A DNA stretch of 14,086 nt from JAJDFU01 sp964641965 (lineage in GTDB: Bacteria; Bacteroidota; Bacteroidia; Chitinophagales; Saprospiraceae), in assembly GCA_964641965.1 (NCBI GenBank), contig CAZXLD010000073.1, positions 1 through 14,086 of the forward strand. The letters run 5' to 3'. The notes under the pieces are model-generated. The model made no database searches and had not been told where the DNA came from. It saw nothing but the letters and a program-made list of their open reading frames with translations. Below are positions 1-8,025 of this stretch, piece by piece (the stretch's first letter is position 1; every line of letters begins with the position of its first letter). A program made the translations under genes and the position numbers.

Positions 1-77
1 CAAACTTGAGTGGTCAATGCGTGTATCAATACGCACACAACAATTAGCGCTAATCCAATTAAAATACTTGGTCCCAT
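1..77 (-). CDS. N-terminus of a membrane protein, cut by window edge (possible ion channel)
   Basis: An ATG at 77 opens a frame that runs off the left edge after 25 codons. The residues begin MGPSILIGLALIVVCVLIHA, a single hydrophobic segment with no charge, followed by LTTQV. This looks like a first transmembrane helix rather than a cleaved signal peptide, because there is no lysine-rich start and no cleavage site. The L-I-x-x-x-V-L-I-H-A-L pattern reminds me of the first helix of small two-helix potassium-channel-like (Ion_trans_2) proteins, but 25 residues cannot settle that. It starts 42 bases after the last DUF1254/DUF1214 gene on the same strand and may be the last gene of the same transcript. 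The coding call is reasonable; the family is a guess. Confidence 0.5.
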   Translation of the reverse strand, partial: MGPSILIGLALIVVCVLIHALTTQV

Positions 78-119
78 TTTATGCTTTTAAAACCAATTAT
101 CTTTTATTGATACCGAGAT

Positions 120-1562
120 CTATTCTTTTTTCACCAAAGCGGGTGTTGTCCATGCGCCACTGAGAGCCTCATCTTTGGGGCCATACAATCTTAGAACCGC
201 ATAAAAAGGGCCATCAGGAGCCGGCAGCCAATTGTTCTCTAGTTCCTTCCCTGGTGACTCATGCTGCAGGTAAAAGGTTAAGGATCCGTCATCCGCATAA
301 ACCCAATCGTCCTTAGTGGTGGTATTCAGAAGGTACCGATCCAAAGGATTGTCTACTAACAACTGAGTCTGACCATCGTACATGGTCATAGACCAGAAGG
401 CTCTCACCGGGGGCTCTTGTCCTTTTTTAAAGGTGATGGTATAATTGTTCTTAGAAGCGTCAAACGCATTACCATCAGCATCTACTAAAAAACTAGGGTA
501 AATGGCCTCGTGGCCTGAGTTTCCATACAAGCCCAATTGCGCTGCGCAAGAGCGAATAAGGTATGGATTGTCTTGATTGTAGTTTTCCTTGGCGCTTTTA
601 GTCAAGTAATCTCTTGTCCCGAAAAACTTATTGGTTACTAAAGGGTCAGAAGAAATTTCCTTTAAATAAGAGTTGATTCTGTCCAGCCCTTCTTTAACGC
701 CATCTTCGATTGCCGTCTGGACTTCTGGTGAGAAGTTGTCCATGGAGAATGCGCCTTCTGCCCCAATTCCAATCTTCATCATCTTTTCGCGAATAGGCGC
801 ATCCAATGGGTTTTCACTCATTTTTTCCATCATGAAATCTAGATAGACAAATGCCGCAGATGTGAATTGATCGCCTTCGTTCCATGCCGGAAAATCGGTA
901 TACACTTTCTGCTCGGGTCCATCCACGCCAAGAAAATCACTTAAGGAAGAAAATGCATACTCGGCCTGAATATTTTGCACGTTAACGATATCATCACTAT
1001 TGAACAATTGTGTTCTCGCGATGAGTTGGAAGTAATCCGTCTCACAGTAAATGATGTCTGTGATGCCTTCCGGTTTTTCGCCCATCCATCCTTCTTTCGC
1101 AATCAGGTAGTTTCCGGCTTCTATGCCAGTGGTAAGCGACCCCACATATCCAAAATTATGAGTGTATAAATCTATCAGCTGAAAGCTGTAGTAACGGTTT
1201 TCATCCATTTTAGGAACGGAAAGAACTGTTGGCTCTTGGCTTATATCTGCCCAAAATATACAGTAAGGCGTATCAGAGTTTGGTGAAACAACTGCTTTGT
1301 CTTTTGGTGTCCAAACCTTGCTGTCGCAGGACTTCACATTGAAATCACTTTTAAACTGACCGGACTCTTTGTTTAAGGTGTAATTCCATACCGTCTTGTA
1401 ATTCACCACCAAGGGGAAGCCAAAAATGAAAGCCTCTTTGGCGATTTGTTTGGCTTCATCTGGAGAAATTTCAGAAGACTTCTTTTGTGACTCACAAGCG
1501 AAGAATAGGGTAAGGGTATGAGCGAAAATAATGCTATACAGTAGGGACTTCGTACTTTTCAT
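120..1562 (-). CDS. DUF1254/DUF1214 domain lipoprotein (paralogue 3 of 3)
   Basis: A 480-residue exported protein. Residues 1-23 form a lipoprotein signal ending in L-F-F-A-C, with Cys23 as the likely lipidated residue, so it should be anchored on the periplasmic side or at the surface. The DUF1254 half shows VVSPNSDTPY at 91-100 and RYYSFQLIDLYTHNFGYVG at 123-141. The DUF1214 half shows PPVRAFWSMTMYD at 384-396, NPLDRY at 405-410, NNWLPAPDGPF at 443-453 and LRLYGP at 457-462. Together these are the standard two-part layout of the family, whose biochemical role is not established as far as I know. It is closer by eye to the gene at 3078-4475 than to its direct upstream neighbour: both have a PDEA segment after the lipid anchor and NSDTPY. 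It lies 26 bases after that neighbour, so co-transcription is likely. The ATG at 1562 is the only start that gives a full signal sequence. Confidence 0.93.
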   Translation of the reverse strand: MKSTKSLLYSIIFAHTLTLFFACESQKKSSEISPDEAKQIAKEAFIFGFPLVVNYKTVWNYTLNKESGQFKSDFNVKSCDSKVWTPKDKAVVSPNSDTPYCIFWADISQEPTVLSVPKMDENRYYSFQLIDLYTHNFGYVGSLTTGIEAGNYLIAKEGWMGEKPEGITDIIYCETDYFQLIARTQLFNSDDIVNVQNIQAEYAFSSLSDFLGVDGPEQKVYTDFPAWNEGDQFTSAAFVYLDFMMEKMSENPLDAPIREKMMKIGIGAEGAFSMDNFSPEVQTAIEDGVKEGLDRINSYLKEISSDPLVTNKFFGTRDYLTKSAKENYNQDNPYLIRSCAAQLGLYGNSGHEAIYPSFLVDADGNAFDASKNNYTITFKKGQEPPVRAFWSMTMYDGQTQLLVDNPLDRYLLNTTTKDDWVYADDGSLTFYLQHESPGKELENNWLPAPDGPFYAVLRLYGPKDEALSGAWTTPALVKKE

Positions 1563-1566
1563 TTTT

Positions 1567-1582
1567 AGATAGTTAGATAGTT
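1567..1582. repeat. Two perfect 8-bp tandem units between DUF1254 genes
   Basis: The unit agatagtt occurs at 1567-1574 and again at 1575-1582, followed by a partial agtt. It occupies most of the 26-base gap between two lipoprotein genes and ends five bases from the downstream ATG at 1562, inside the translation initiation region. A change of unit number would alter spacing only, not a reading frame. It may be chance in A/T-rich spacer DNA. Confidence 0.55.
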
Positions 1583-1588
1583 AGTTAA

Positions 1589-3067
1589 TCATTCTGACTT
1601 TACCGGCTCTGGCATGTTATACCTTCCGTTGACGATAGACATGTAGGGTCCGTAGTATCTTGCTGTAAACCTAAAATCTCCCTCGGGCGCAGGAAGCCAG
1701 TTTTTAAGCTTTTTAGGATCCGTTGGTTTATCCTTCTGGACATATATGATCAGTTGCTCATCTTCGATGTGCAGCAACCCCTGCTGTATCATGAAGCTGT
1801 TGATCGTATACCTGTTGATGGGATTGTTTACAAAATATCCGTCTTTGTTGTATATGGGGAGGGACCAAAACTGAGTAACCGGTGGCAGATCATCCATGTT
1901 AAAGGTGATGGTGTAGTTATTTGCAGAATTTAGCTGCTCTCCGTCAGCATCAACAAATCTAAATGCTCCGGCATGGGAGACATTCTTATCCGGCCCTGCC
2001 CAGCCGGCATCTGCCATCACTGCACGGTCCACCCAACGGGTTTCAAATCCTCCGGAATTTCGAATGACCATCCAGTTGTTCATATCAATCAGGTTCGTTT
2101 TAAGCGTTTCCCGAACGTGTTTGAATCCTGCATTAAACCCTTTTGTAAGGCCCTCCTTAACACCAGGATCCAGATCACCCCAGAGGAAGTTTCGTCCCTT
2201 GCCGATTCCCACCTTCGCAAGTTCTGCTAAAAAATCCTGCTCCTGTCTGGAGTCAGCAATCAGGGTCATTCCCGGGTCGTTCAGGACCATATGAAGCAGT
2301 GTGAAGTAATCTTCAGGAGTTTGATGATCTACCTGTGCATTCGCAATTTCTGACATGCGGGGATAGACGGGATAATCTCCCTTTCTTACCGGGGTATCTG
2401 AATTCCTGATGCCTTTTCGATCATTCTCCAGCCATTTACTTAATGGAGTCAGGGTAATTTGATCCTGAAGCCTATTGATGTGTTTTACTTCCTCCGGAGT
2501 TCCATGTTCAACGGCAATCCGAACAAACAGGTAGCCCATATCAGATGTTGCCTGAATGACATCGGAGGATACGAAGTCTTTGGGAATGTCTCCAGCATAG
2601 CCGACCGGTCGGACAAAATACCGGCGGGCCTGCGTTCCATTAAACTGATTTCCCTTCATGACATAGAAGATTCCATATTGATCCATGATCTGAAGGCTAA
2701 AGTACCGGTCAGTAATCTCGGGCATTTCGATCACCAATGGTTCGTCCTGAAGGTCAATAATTCCAGTTCCGTAAAGGGTAGTGGCATTTGGAGTCACCAC
2801 AGGAAACCCTGAATTCGGGTTGAGTGGTTTACGAATATTGAACAATCGATTGACCCCCTGAAAACTTAGGTTATCCTTTGAATCGTTTTGTGTATAAATC
2901 CATCGCTGCCCATAAAAAATGACTTGTTGCAATCCATAATAATAAGCCTGTTCTCCTATGGAATCAATGTTTACGGTTTCCTCGGCCTGACCTGTTCCAC
3001 CTTGCTGACATGAAATCACACCTGTCTGCGATAGAATAACCAATAATCCTAAAATAATCTTCTTCAT
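1589..3067 (-). CDS. DUF1254/DUF1214 domain lipoprotein, divergent member (paralogue 2 of 3)
   Basis: A 492-residue protein when started at the ATG at 3067. This start gives a clean lipoprotein signal, with G-V-I-S-C placing the lipidated Cys at residue 20, and lies 10 bases after the previous stop. An in-frame ATG at 3145 would add 26 residues that overlap the upstream gene and bury the signal, so it is unlikely. The DUF1254 signature reads VVTPNATTLYG at 90-100, where both sister proteins have NSDTPY; RYFSLQIMDQYG follows at 121-132. The C-terminal DUF1214 half keeps NNYTITF, PPVTQFWSLPIYN, NPINRY and NWLPAPEGDF. It therefore belongs to the same family but to a different branch, and a different ligand or partner is possible. 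Function is unknown. The DNA appears more G+C-rich than the regulator and hydrolase genes. Confidence 0.92.
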   Translation of the reverse strand: MKKIILGLLVILSQTGVISCQQGGTGQAEETVNIDSIGEQAYYYGLQQVIFYGQRWIYTQNDSKDNLSFQGVNRLFNIRKPLNPNSGFPVVTPNATTLYGTGIIDLQDEPLVIEMPEITDRYFSLQIMDQYGIFYVMKGNQFNGTQARRYFVRPVGYAGDIPKDFVSSDVIQATSDMGYLFVRIAVEHGTPEEVKHINRLQDQITLTPLSKWLENDRKGIRNSDTPVRKGDYPVYPRMSEIANAQVDHQTPEDYFTLLHMVLNDPGMTLIADSRQEQDFLAELAKVGIGKGRNFLWGDLDPGVKEGLTKGFNAGFKHVRETLKTNLIDMNNWMVIRNSGGFETRWVDRAVMADAGWAGPDKNVSHAGAFRFVDADGEQLNSANNYTITFNMDDLPPVTQFWSLPIYNKDGYFVNNPINRYTINSFMIQQGLLHIEDEQLIIYVQKDKPTDPKKLKNWLPAPEGDFRFTARYYGPYMSIVNGRYNMPEPVKSE

Positions 3068-3077
3068 GCGATGTGAT

Positions 3078-4475
3078 TTACTGATTTCTATGTTCAATTT
3101 CTGGCACCTTCCAGCTACCGTCAAAAAAGGCGTCCTGCGGACCATAGAGCCTCATCAGCATGTAGAATGGTCCCTCCGGTGCAGGCAACCAATTGCCTTC
3201 CTTTTCTTTTCCCGGATTGTCTGCCTGAAAGTAGAGGGTTAGTGAACCATCTGCGTTGAAATTCATGTCGGGAAGCATGGGGGAATTTAGAATGTAGCGG
3301 TCAATAGGATTTTCAATCATGAGTTTCGTCTTGGCATCGTACATGGTGATTGACCAAAATGCCTTGACAGGAGGCAGCTCATCCTTTTGGAAAGTAAGTG
3401 TGTAATCCCCCGCCGATCCATCCAGGATCCTTCCTTCAGCATCTTTATTCAGCAATGGGTAAGATGCCTCCTTCGGATCATTCGCTCCCCAGCCCAGTTG
3501 CGTGACGGTAGCTCTTAACAGCCAGTCATGATTGTAATCCTCCGCGGTGTGTCCTGCCAGGTCTATCTTATCCATGTTGTCATTGATTTTTTTTATGGCA
3601 TTTGTGACGCCCTGGCGGATGGCCTCCTGTTTAGATTTCTCCAGCGTGCTGAACTCAAACGGTTTACCGGCGCCAACCCCCAGAGGGCGAAGTGTTTCCA
3701 GGAATTCCCTTTCCTCCTGGTCTGTTTGAATAAACTGCAGGCAGAAATTTATATAGCGGATAAAATCATTTCCGGTAGCATTCTGTGACCATGGAATGAA
3801 GGATCCTGGTTTGGGCTCATTCCCCTGTGTACCTAAAAAATCTGAAAGCGTCTGAAGCTGATATCCGTCCTGAACCCTGGCGACATTTGGCATATCTTCA
3901 CTGTTGATCAACTGAGTTCGACAAACGGTAAAAATAAAATCCGTACTGCTGTAAATAACTTTGTCAATATTCTCTGGTACATCTCCTTCCCAACCCTGTC
4001 TGGCGACCATGTAATTCCCTCCATTGTTTCCCGTCGTTCTCGTGCCAATGTAGGGAAGCAGGTAGGTACTTAGGTCCTGAAACATGACGGAATAGTATCT
4101 TCCTTCTTCAATCGTTGGGATGGTAAGAATTTGGGGCTCGTCACGGACATCCAGCCACATAATGCTGTAAGGGGTATCACTGTTAACCGAAACTACTGTG
4201 CTATCCTTTGGACCAAACACACGCCGCGTGTTGAAGATATTGTTGAAGGGAGCTTTAAACTCTACATTAGTTGGATCTACTGCATAGAAATACATGGTTT
4301 TGTAACTCATGATGATCGGCAGAGCGTAGATGTAGGCTTCTTCAGCCAGATGCGTAAGGTTGGCTTCATCTGGCGTAATCACTTCGGTAGTTTCTTTTGC
4401 TTTTTTCTCTTGTGTATTGTTGCAAGATGCCATAACAAAGGCTAAGCAAATGATTGATAATAGGTAATTTTTCAT
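3078..4475 (-). CDS. DUF1254/DUF1214 domain lipoprotein (paralogue 1 of 3)
   Basis: A 465-residue lipoprotein. The signal MKNYLLSIICLAFVMASC puts the lipobox at M-A-S-C with Cys18 lipidated, followed by a charged, flexible linker (residues 19-35). The DUF1254 part carries VVSVNSDTPYSIMWLDV at 94-110 and RYYSVMFQDLSTYLLPYIG at 127-144. The DUF1214 part carries PPVKAFWSITMYD at 368-380, NPIDRY at 389-394, GNWLPAPEGPF at 427-437 and MRLYGP at 441-446. Length and motif order are normal for the two-domain family. It starts 10 bases after the broken beta-barrel gene and ends 10 bases before the next lipoprotein, so the three form a tight block. Reaction and ligand are unknown; the repeated N-S-D-T-P-Y and aromatic motifs suggest a conserved pocket, which is inference. 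Confidence 0.93.
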   Translation of the reverse strand: MKNYLLSIICLAFVMASCNNTQEKKAKETTEVITPDEANLTHLAEEAYIYALPIIMSYKTMYFYAVDPTNVEFKAPFNNIFNTRRVFGPKDSTVVSVNSDTPYSIMWLDVRDEPQILTIPTIEEGRYYSVMFQDLSTYLLPYIGTRTTGNNGGNYMVARQGWEGDVPENIDKVIYSSTDFIFTVCRTQLINSEDMPNVARVQDGYQLQTLSDFLGTQGNEPKPGSFIPWSQNATGNDFIRYINFCLQFIQTDQEEREFLETLRPLGVGAGKPFEFSTLEKSKQEAIRQGVTNAIKKINDNMDKIDLAGHTAEDYNHDWLLRATVTQLGWGANDPKEASYPLLNKDAEGRILDGSAGDYTLTFQKDELPPVKAFWSITMYDAKTKLMIENPIDRYILNSPMLPDMNFNADGSLTLYFQADNPGKEKEGNWLPAPEGPFYMLMRLYGPQDAFFDGSWKVPEIEHRNQ

Positions 4476-4485
4476 GTTTGTTTAT

Positions 4486-5023
4486 TTAAAAGTTATGGCC
4501 CACACCCAGCGCTACTGTTACGCCTCCGGTATGGCCGCCTTTGAGTTCATAGATTATTTCTGGTGTTAAGTCCCAATGTTGACGGAACTCAACTTCGTAG
4601 AAAAGGCCAAGGAGGTAAATAGCCAAATCTTCGTTTTCTTCAAATTCATATCCCCCGCCAATGGTTGCGCCAAGGCCTTGGTAAATTTTATACTCAACAA
4701 CCAATGCTAGGGAAATGGGATTCTCGCGTTCTATCTCGCGTCCTTCATCATCCTGAATGACATAGTTGGAAAATTCAAAATCACTTTTTAACCCAATGGA
4801 CCATTTGTCACTAAACCGAAATGTATAGTCTAAACCCCAACTAGGGATGATGGTAACAAAGCGTTTCGAATCAATATTGGTTGCCGAAGGTATGTGGGCA
4901 TGACCAGTGGCGATAGAAATACGCGATCTGTAGAACGCGTTTTCCTCCTCTGATTCTTGTGCTTGTAATGTCCCCCGTTATGCCAAAACATAAAAGAATT
5001 ACTGTGTAGCAAATCTTCTTCAT
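4486..5023 (-). pseudogene. Small outer-membrane beta-barrel protein gene, split by a 1-base frameshift
   Basis: An ATG at 5023 encodes MKKICYTVILLCFGITG, the start of a signal peptide, but the frame then fails. Skipping one base in the five-G run (minus strand, 4976-4972) joins it to a frame that continues T-L-Q-A-Q-E-S-E and stays open to the stop at 4486. The repaired protein has 178 residues, a normal signal ending in L-Q-A-Q, alternating beta-strand patterns (for example LAIYLLGLFYEVEF and GVTVALGVGHNF) and a C-terminal Phe, all typical of a small outer-membrane barrel. The residues after the break show no other damage, so the lesion is recent, a sequencing error, or a tolerated slip. 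It sits 11 bases after the 86-residue gene and 10 before the first DUF1254 gene, as an intact operon member would. The exact barrel family is not recognised. Confidence 0.8.
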
Positions 5024-5034
5024 AAGTGCCCTAA

Positions 5035-5295
5035 TTAGTTACCTACTTTTTTTACTAACAGCAATGGCATCTGCAATTCGTAAAGGGTATTGAGGATACC
5101 TGACAAAGCCGTTTGATCTTTAAGCATACCCACCAGGGTGGTATAGCTATTCTTTTTAGACGGGTTTGAAATAGTGATTTGCATTCCGGATAATTTCATA
5201 GAATACGCTTTCGGCAGCTCACCTTCTATTTTTATTTTGTAAATGCCTGGACTGCTAAAATTAAAACTGTCTAATGGCTGATGTTCCTTATTCAT
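5035..5295 (-). CDS. Small (86 aa) conserved-looking cytosolic protein of unknown function
   Basis: An 86-residue protein with no signal peptide or membrane segment. The first half reads as beta strands (YKIKIEGEL at 19-27, LSGMQITI at 35-42). The second half holds TTLVGMLKDQTAL at 52-64, GILNTLYELQMPLLLV at 66-81 and a short tail. The pattern G-x-L-x-D-Q-x-A-L-x-G-x-L-x-x-L-x-x-L-x-x-P-L-L-x-V matches, from memory, a family of roughly 90-residue uncharacterised proteins present in many bacteria, also as companions of large LuxR/MalT-type regulators. That link is recollection, not something computed here. The ATG at 5295 is preceded by an A/T-rich stretch. It follows an 88-base gap and precedes the broken barrel gene by 11 bases. 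A role as a ligand sensor or adaptor is only a hypothesis. Confidence 0.8.
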   Translation of the reverse strand: MNKEHQPLDSFNFSSPGIYKIKIEGELPKAYSMKLSGMQITISNPSKKNSYTTLVGMLKDQTALSGILNTLYELQMPLLLVKKVGN

Positions 5296-5349
5296 ATTTT
5301 TACACTTTTAAAACGTTAACTCAAATCAATCCATACATTGCATCAAAAG

Positions 5350-5377
5350 AGCCTAGCGATTTCTGTCTTGTCTAGGT
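5350..5377 (-). other. Weak inverted repeat in the porin-to-small-gene gap
   Basis: CCTAG at 5352-5356 and CTAGG at 5372-5376 form a five-base-pair stem with a 15-base loop in the 88-base gap after the porin stop. On the transcribed strand it is followed by CTCTTTTG, a short U-run, so a leaky terminator or processing hairpin is possible. The stem is short and the loop long; chance is also plausible. I see no convincing promoter in the rest of this gap. Confidence 0.25.
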
Positions 5378-5383
5378 CTAATG

Positions 5384-6619
5384 TCAAAACGCAATCCTGC
5401 CGCGAATACCAAAAACTGCAATAAAATCCTCAGCGGGATTGAGCGCTGGATTCATCAACAACTGAATGTCTGGCGTAATGGTAAGCACTCGCCACAGATG
5501 TAATCGGTAATAGATTTCGGCAGTAATTTGATCTCTCAAGTTGTTTTCACTTGCTCCTTGGGGTCTTCCCCAACTCAGGCCAATGCCTGCTCTTGATTTC
5601 GGGTTGATTTTGTAACCAACGCCAACATCAATAGATTGTGTACAAAGTGCTCCACCTCCATCAGAATATGCTGCTCTAAAAAAGGGAGTCCATTTATCAT
5701 ACATCCGGTTAAACGAAAATGCCAATCCCCAACCTTCGGGTACCATGGCCGCTTCGCGCATGGCAGAATACCAATAGGTAAGGTGAATGTTGTCTGAGAA
5801 ACGATTTCCGTAATCACCGATCCAACCTGCTTCTGCGTGGTAGAAATATTCATTGTTTGAAAAGAAATCGTCTAGACTCCATAACGGATCAGCGGGATCC
5901 CCATTGGCACTTTCGAAACCAGCCAGCACATATATGTTATCGGTTATTAATCCGCGTACAGCTAAACCAGGGCCTTGATTGGGCAAGGGGATGGTTGTAC
6001 CTGTTGAGAATGTCAGGTTAAAGAAATCATTCCACGGATCTACCAAGCCGTAAACGTTGGTATAATCTGCTGGATCTAAAATACCGACAAGGAATGACAA
6101 ACGGTTGTTTAGCAATTGCTGCTGCCAATAAAAGTTGGTTAAACCCCAACCCATATCTTTAAAGGGAACAGCCACTAAACCATTGTAGCCTACATTAAAG
6201 CCCAAATCTTGTGTGGCTTGCAAAGCGCCATAGTTGTGCCTGTTCTCTACCTTAAATATTAAAGAACCTTGGTTACCCGATTTAACTCCAACAGGCGACC
6301 ATGAACCAAACACACGGAAAACACCATTGGCCGCATCTTGCTCATTGTTTGGTAATCCGCCTGTGGCATACTGATAAATGGAAAAATAATCTATGCCGTA
6401 ACTAAAGTTGCTCTTATTCTTAAGCCCATCTTTCCAGTCAAAATAGCCTTTAAAACCGCTGGAGTGCTTTTGGAGGTTGGCATCGCTGTTTAACTGGCCC
6501 GTTACACTGGCAGGGCCAGAACCGGCTTCGTTTACCAACGAATCTCCGGGTGATTCGTTTTGCGCCATTGCAAACAGCGGAAAACAAATCGACCAGAGGA
6601 TAAGTAGGCTTTTTTTCAT
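5384..6619 (-). CDS. OprB-family carbohydrate-selective porin-like outer-membrane protein
   Basis: A 411-residue outer-membrane protein from the ATG at 6619; an in-frame TTG at 6625 is less likely. The signal MKKSLLILWSICFPLFAMAQ is cleaved before Gln20. A short linker of about 40 residues leads into a barrel with repeated aromatic-rich strands, such as FKGYFDWKDGLKN and FSYGIDYFSIYQ. Conserved-looking stretches (NGVFRVFGSWSPVG; NFYWQQQLLNNRLSFLVGIL; the final EDFIAVFGIRGRIAF) and the terminal Phe agree with the OprB porin family (PF04966). Such porins let small solutes, classically sugars, cross the outer membrane passively. It follows the imidazolonepropionase-like hydrolase by 20 bases, suggesting it admits the substrate of the exported hydrolases; that is inference. 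Actual selectivity cannot be read from sequence. Confidence 0.88.
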   Translation of the reverse strand: MKKSLLILWSICFPLFAMAQNESPGDSLVNEAGSGPASVTGQLNSDANLQKHSSGFKGYFDWKDGLKNKSNFSYGIDYFSIYQYATGGLPNNEQDAANGVFRVFGSWSPVGVKSGNQGSLIFKVENRHNYGALQATQDLGFNVGYNGLVAVPFKDMGWGLTNFYWQQQLLNNRLSFLVGILDPADYTNVYGLVDPWNDFFNLTFSTGTTIPLPNQGPGLAVRGLITDNIYVLAGFESANGDPADPLWSLDDFFSNNEYFYHAEAGWIGDYGNRFSDNIHLTYWYSAMREAAMVPEGWGLAFSFNRMYDKWTPFFRAAYSDGGGALCTQSIDVGVGYKINPKSRAGIGLSWGRPQGASENNLRDQITAEIYYRLHLWRVLTITPDIQLLMNPALNPAEDFIAVFGIRGRIAF

Positions 6620-6639
6620 TTTCAAAAAAGCTTTAAAGT

Positions 6640-8025
6640 TTAAAGTGTGTTCTTGTAAACTTTGCCGTCTTTAATAATCAGCTTCAAATTGTTTTCAAAG
6701 TCTTCAACAATTTTGATGTCTTCCAATGGATTTTGGTTGTAAATCAAGATATCGGCCATAGCATCTGCTTCAATTACTCCAACTTTTCCGTAAGGATTCC
6801 TCTTACCACAAAGTGCAACGGTTTTGCCACCATTTCCTGTAGCTTGAACCATCAATTCTGCTGATGAAAACCATTTTGTACGCAAGGTTAAATCCTGTAA
6901 TTGCAGCTTTCTTTGTTCCGGATCGTTAAGTAAATCTGTTCCCCAAGCCTGATGAACACCATACTTTTTTACCCATTCTAACACTTGACCTGTATTATCT
7001 AGAGCTTGTTGAGCTTTAATGTGCCTAACATCATCAGCAGGGTAGTTAGCTACAATTTGAACCGGAGTAAGCACCTGCACAGACATGTGAACACCATTAT
7101 CAGCCATCATCTTTATGGCTTCTTCATCCGCCTGACTATTATGGTCCAACGATTTAACACCAGCTTTTATAGCACGCTTAATAGGCTCTGCACTGTGCGC
7201 ATGTGCCATCACATAGGTGCCATAATCTGCCGCCGCACGTACCGCAGTTTCTATTTCTTCTGAAAATAGCTCATTAACATACAAGGGATCAGTGAATGAA
7301 ATTACACCACCTGAGACGGCAATTTTAATCTGTGATGCACCTTTATAAAGATTATCACGGGTAGCAGCAAGCACTTGCTGCACACCGTTAGCTGCAAGCG
7401 CTACACCAGCTCTTTCAAAAGCATCTTGTGGACCACCCCATTCTTTAGGCAAGTAGTTTACATTTCTAAAATCTACGTGACCTGAATATTGCCCTATAAC
7501 TGCCTGACTTGGATAAATTCTTGGCCCACGTAAAAGACCTTTGTCTATTGCTTGCTTCATACCTGCAACATCCCCTCCGGCATCTCTAACAGTAGTCACA
7601 CCTCTCATTAGAACATCTTCTAACTCACTTATCCCAAATGAAACTACGTAGGTTTTTGGAGAGGAAGCCATTACATTAGGTTCTAGCCCTAATACCGTGT
7701 GGTAGTGTACATCAATTAAACCAGGTGTTAAATACCCGCCTTTTCCATCAATTACTTCATGGTAACCCGATTCTTTACCTCCGGCATTAACCAACCCAAC
7801 AATTTTATTCCCCTTAATTACCACGTCTTTACCGGTAATTAACTTCTCGTTTTCTCCATCAAAAACACTTACGTTTTTAATTAAGGTTTCCTTTGAATGA
7901 TCTACATCGCTTGCAGGTGCATTGTCTTTGAGATAGCTACTGTGGTCCTGAGCCATTGTAACGTTAACCAGCATTACTGCCAAAAGGGCAAGTAAATAGG
8001 TTTTCATTGTTTTCATTGTTTTCAT
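6640..8025 (-). CDS. Exported metal-dependent amidohydrolase (imidazolonepropionase/prolidase-like)
   Basis: A 461-residue amidohydrolase-superfamily enzyme (PF01979 type) with a signal peptide ending M-A-Q (residues 24-26), so it acts in the periplasm. Expected metal and catalytic residues are present in order: His107 and His109 in DVHYH, Lys234 in SQIKIAVSGG (candidate carbamylated bridging lysine), His275 in VMAHAHS, His295 in SLDHNS, and Asp364 in WGTDLL. The closing strand segment ADAMADILIYNQNPLEDI is typical of the group. Relatives include imidazolonepropionase-like proteins and Xaa-Pro or Xaa-Arg dipeptidases, so hydrolysis of a C-N bond in a cyclic amide or a dipeptide is likely, with the exact substrate open. 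Three in-frame ATGs (8025, 8016, 8007) come from a 9-bp repeat; the last also gives a complete signal peptide. Neighbouring gaps are 21 bases upstream and 20 downstream. Confidence 0.9.
   Translation of the reverse strand: MKTMKTMKTYLLALLAVMLVNVTMAQDHSSYLKDNAPASDVDHSKETLIKNVSVFDGENEKLITGKDVVIKGNKIVGLVNAGGKESGYHEVIDGKGGYLTPGLIDVHYHTVLGLEPNVMASSPKTYVVSFGISELEDVLMRGVTTVRDAGGDVAGMKQAIDKGLLRGPRIYPSQAVIGQYSGHVDFRNVNYLPKEWGGPQDAFERAGVALAANGVQQVLAATRDNLYKGASQIKIAVSGGVISFTDPLYVNELFSEEIETAVRAAADYGTYVMAHAHSAEPIKRAIKAGVKSLDHNSQADEEAIKMMADNGVHMSVQVLTPVQIVANYPADDVRHIKAQQALDNTGQVLEWVKKYGVHQAWGTDLLNDPEQRKLQLQDLTLRTKWFSSAELMVQATGNGGKTVALCGKRNPYGKVGVIEADAMADILIYNQNPLEDIKIVEDFENNLKLIIKDGKVYKNTL

Noticed and set aside
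3068..3145. 26-codon N-terminal extension of the middle DUF1254 protein
   Set aside because: It overlaps the upstream gene and would hide a clean lipoprotein signal starting at 3067.
4830..5012. 60-residue minus-strand frame within the broken barrel gene
   Set aside because: It is the third frame, starts with TTG, has no protein-like pattern, and is explained by the frameshift interpretation of the gene.
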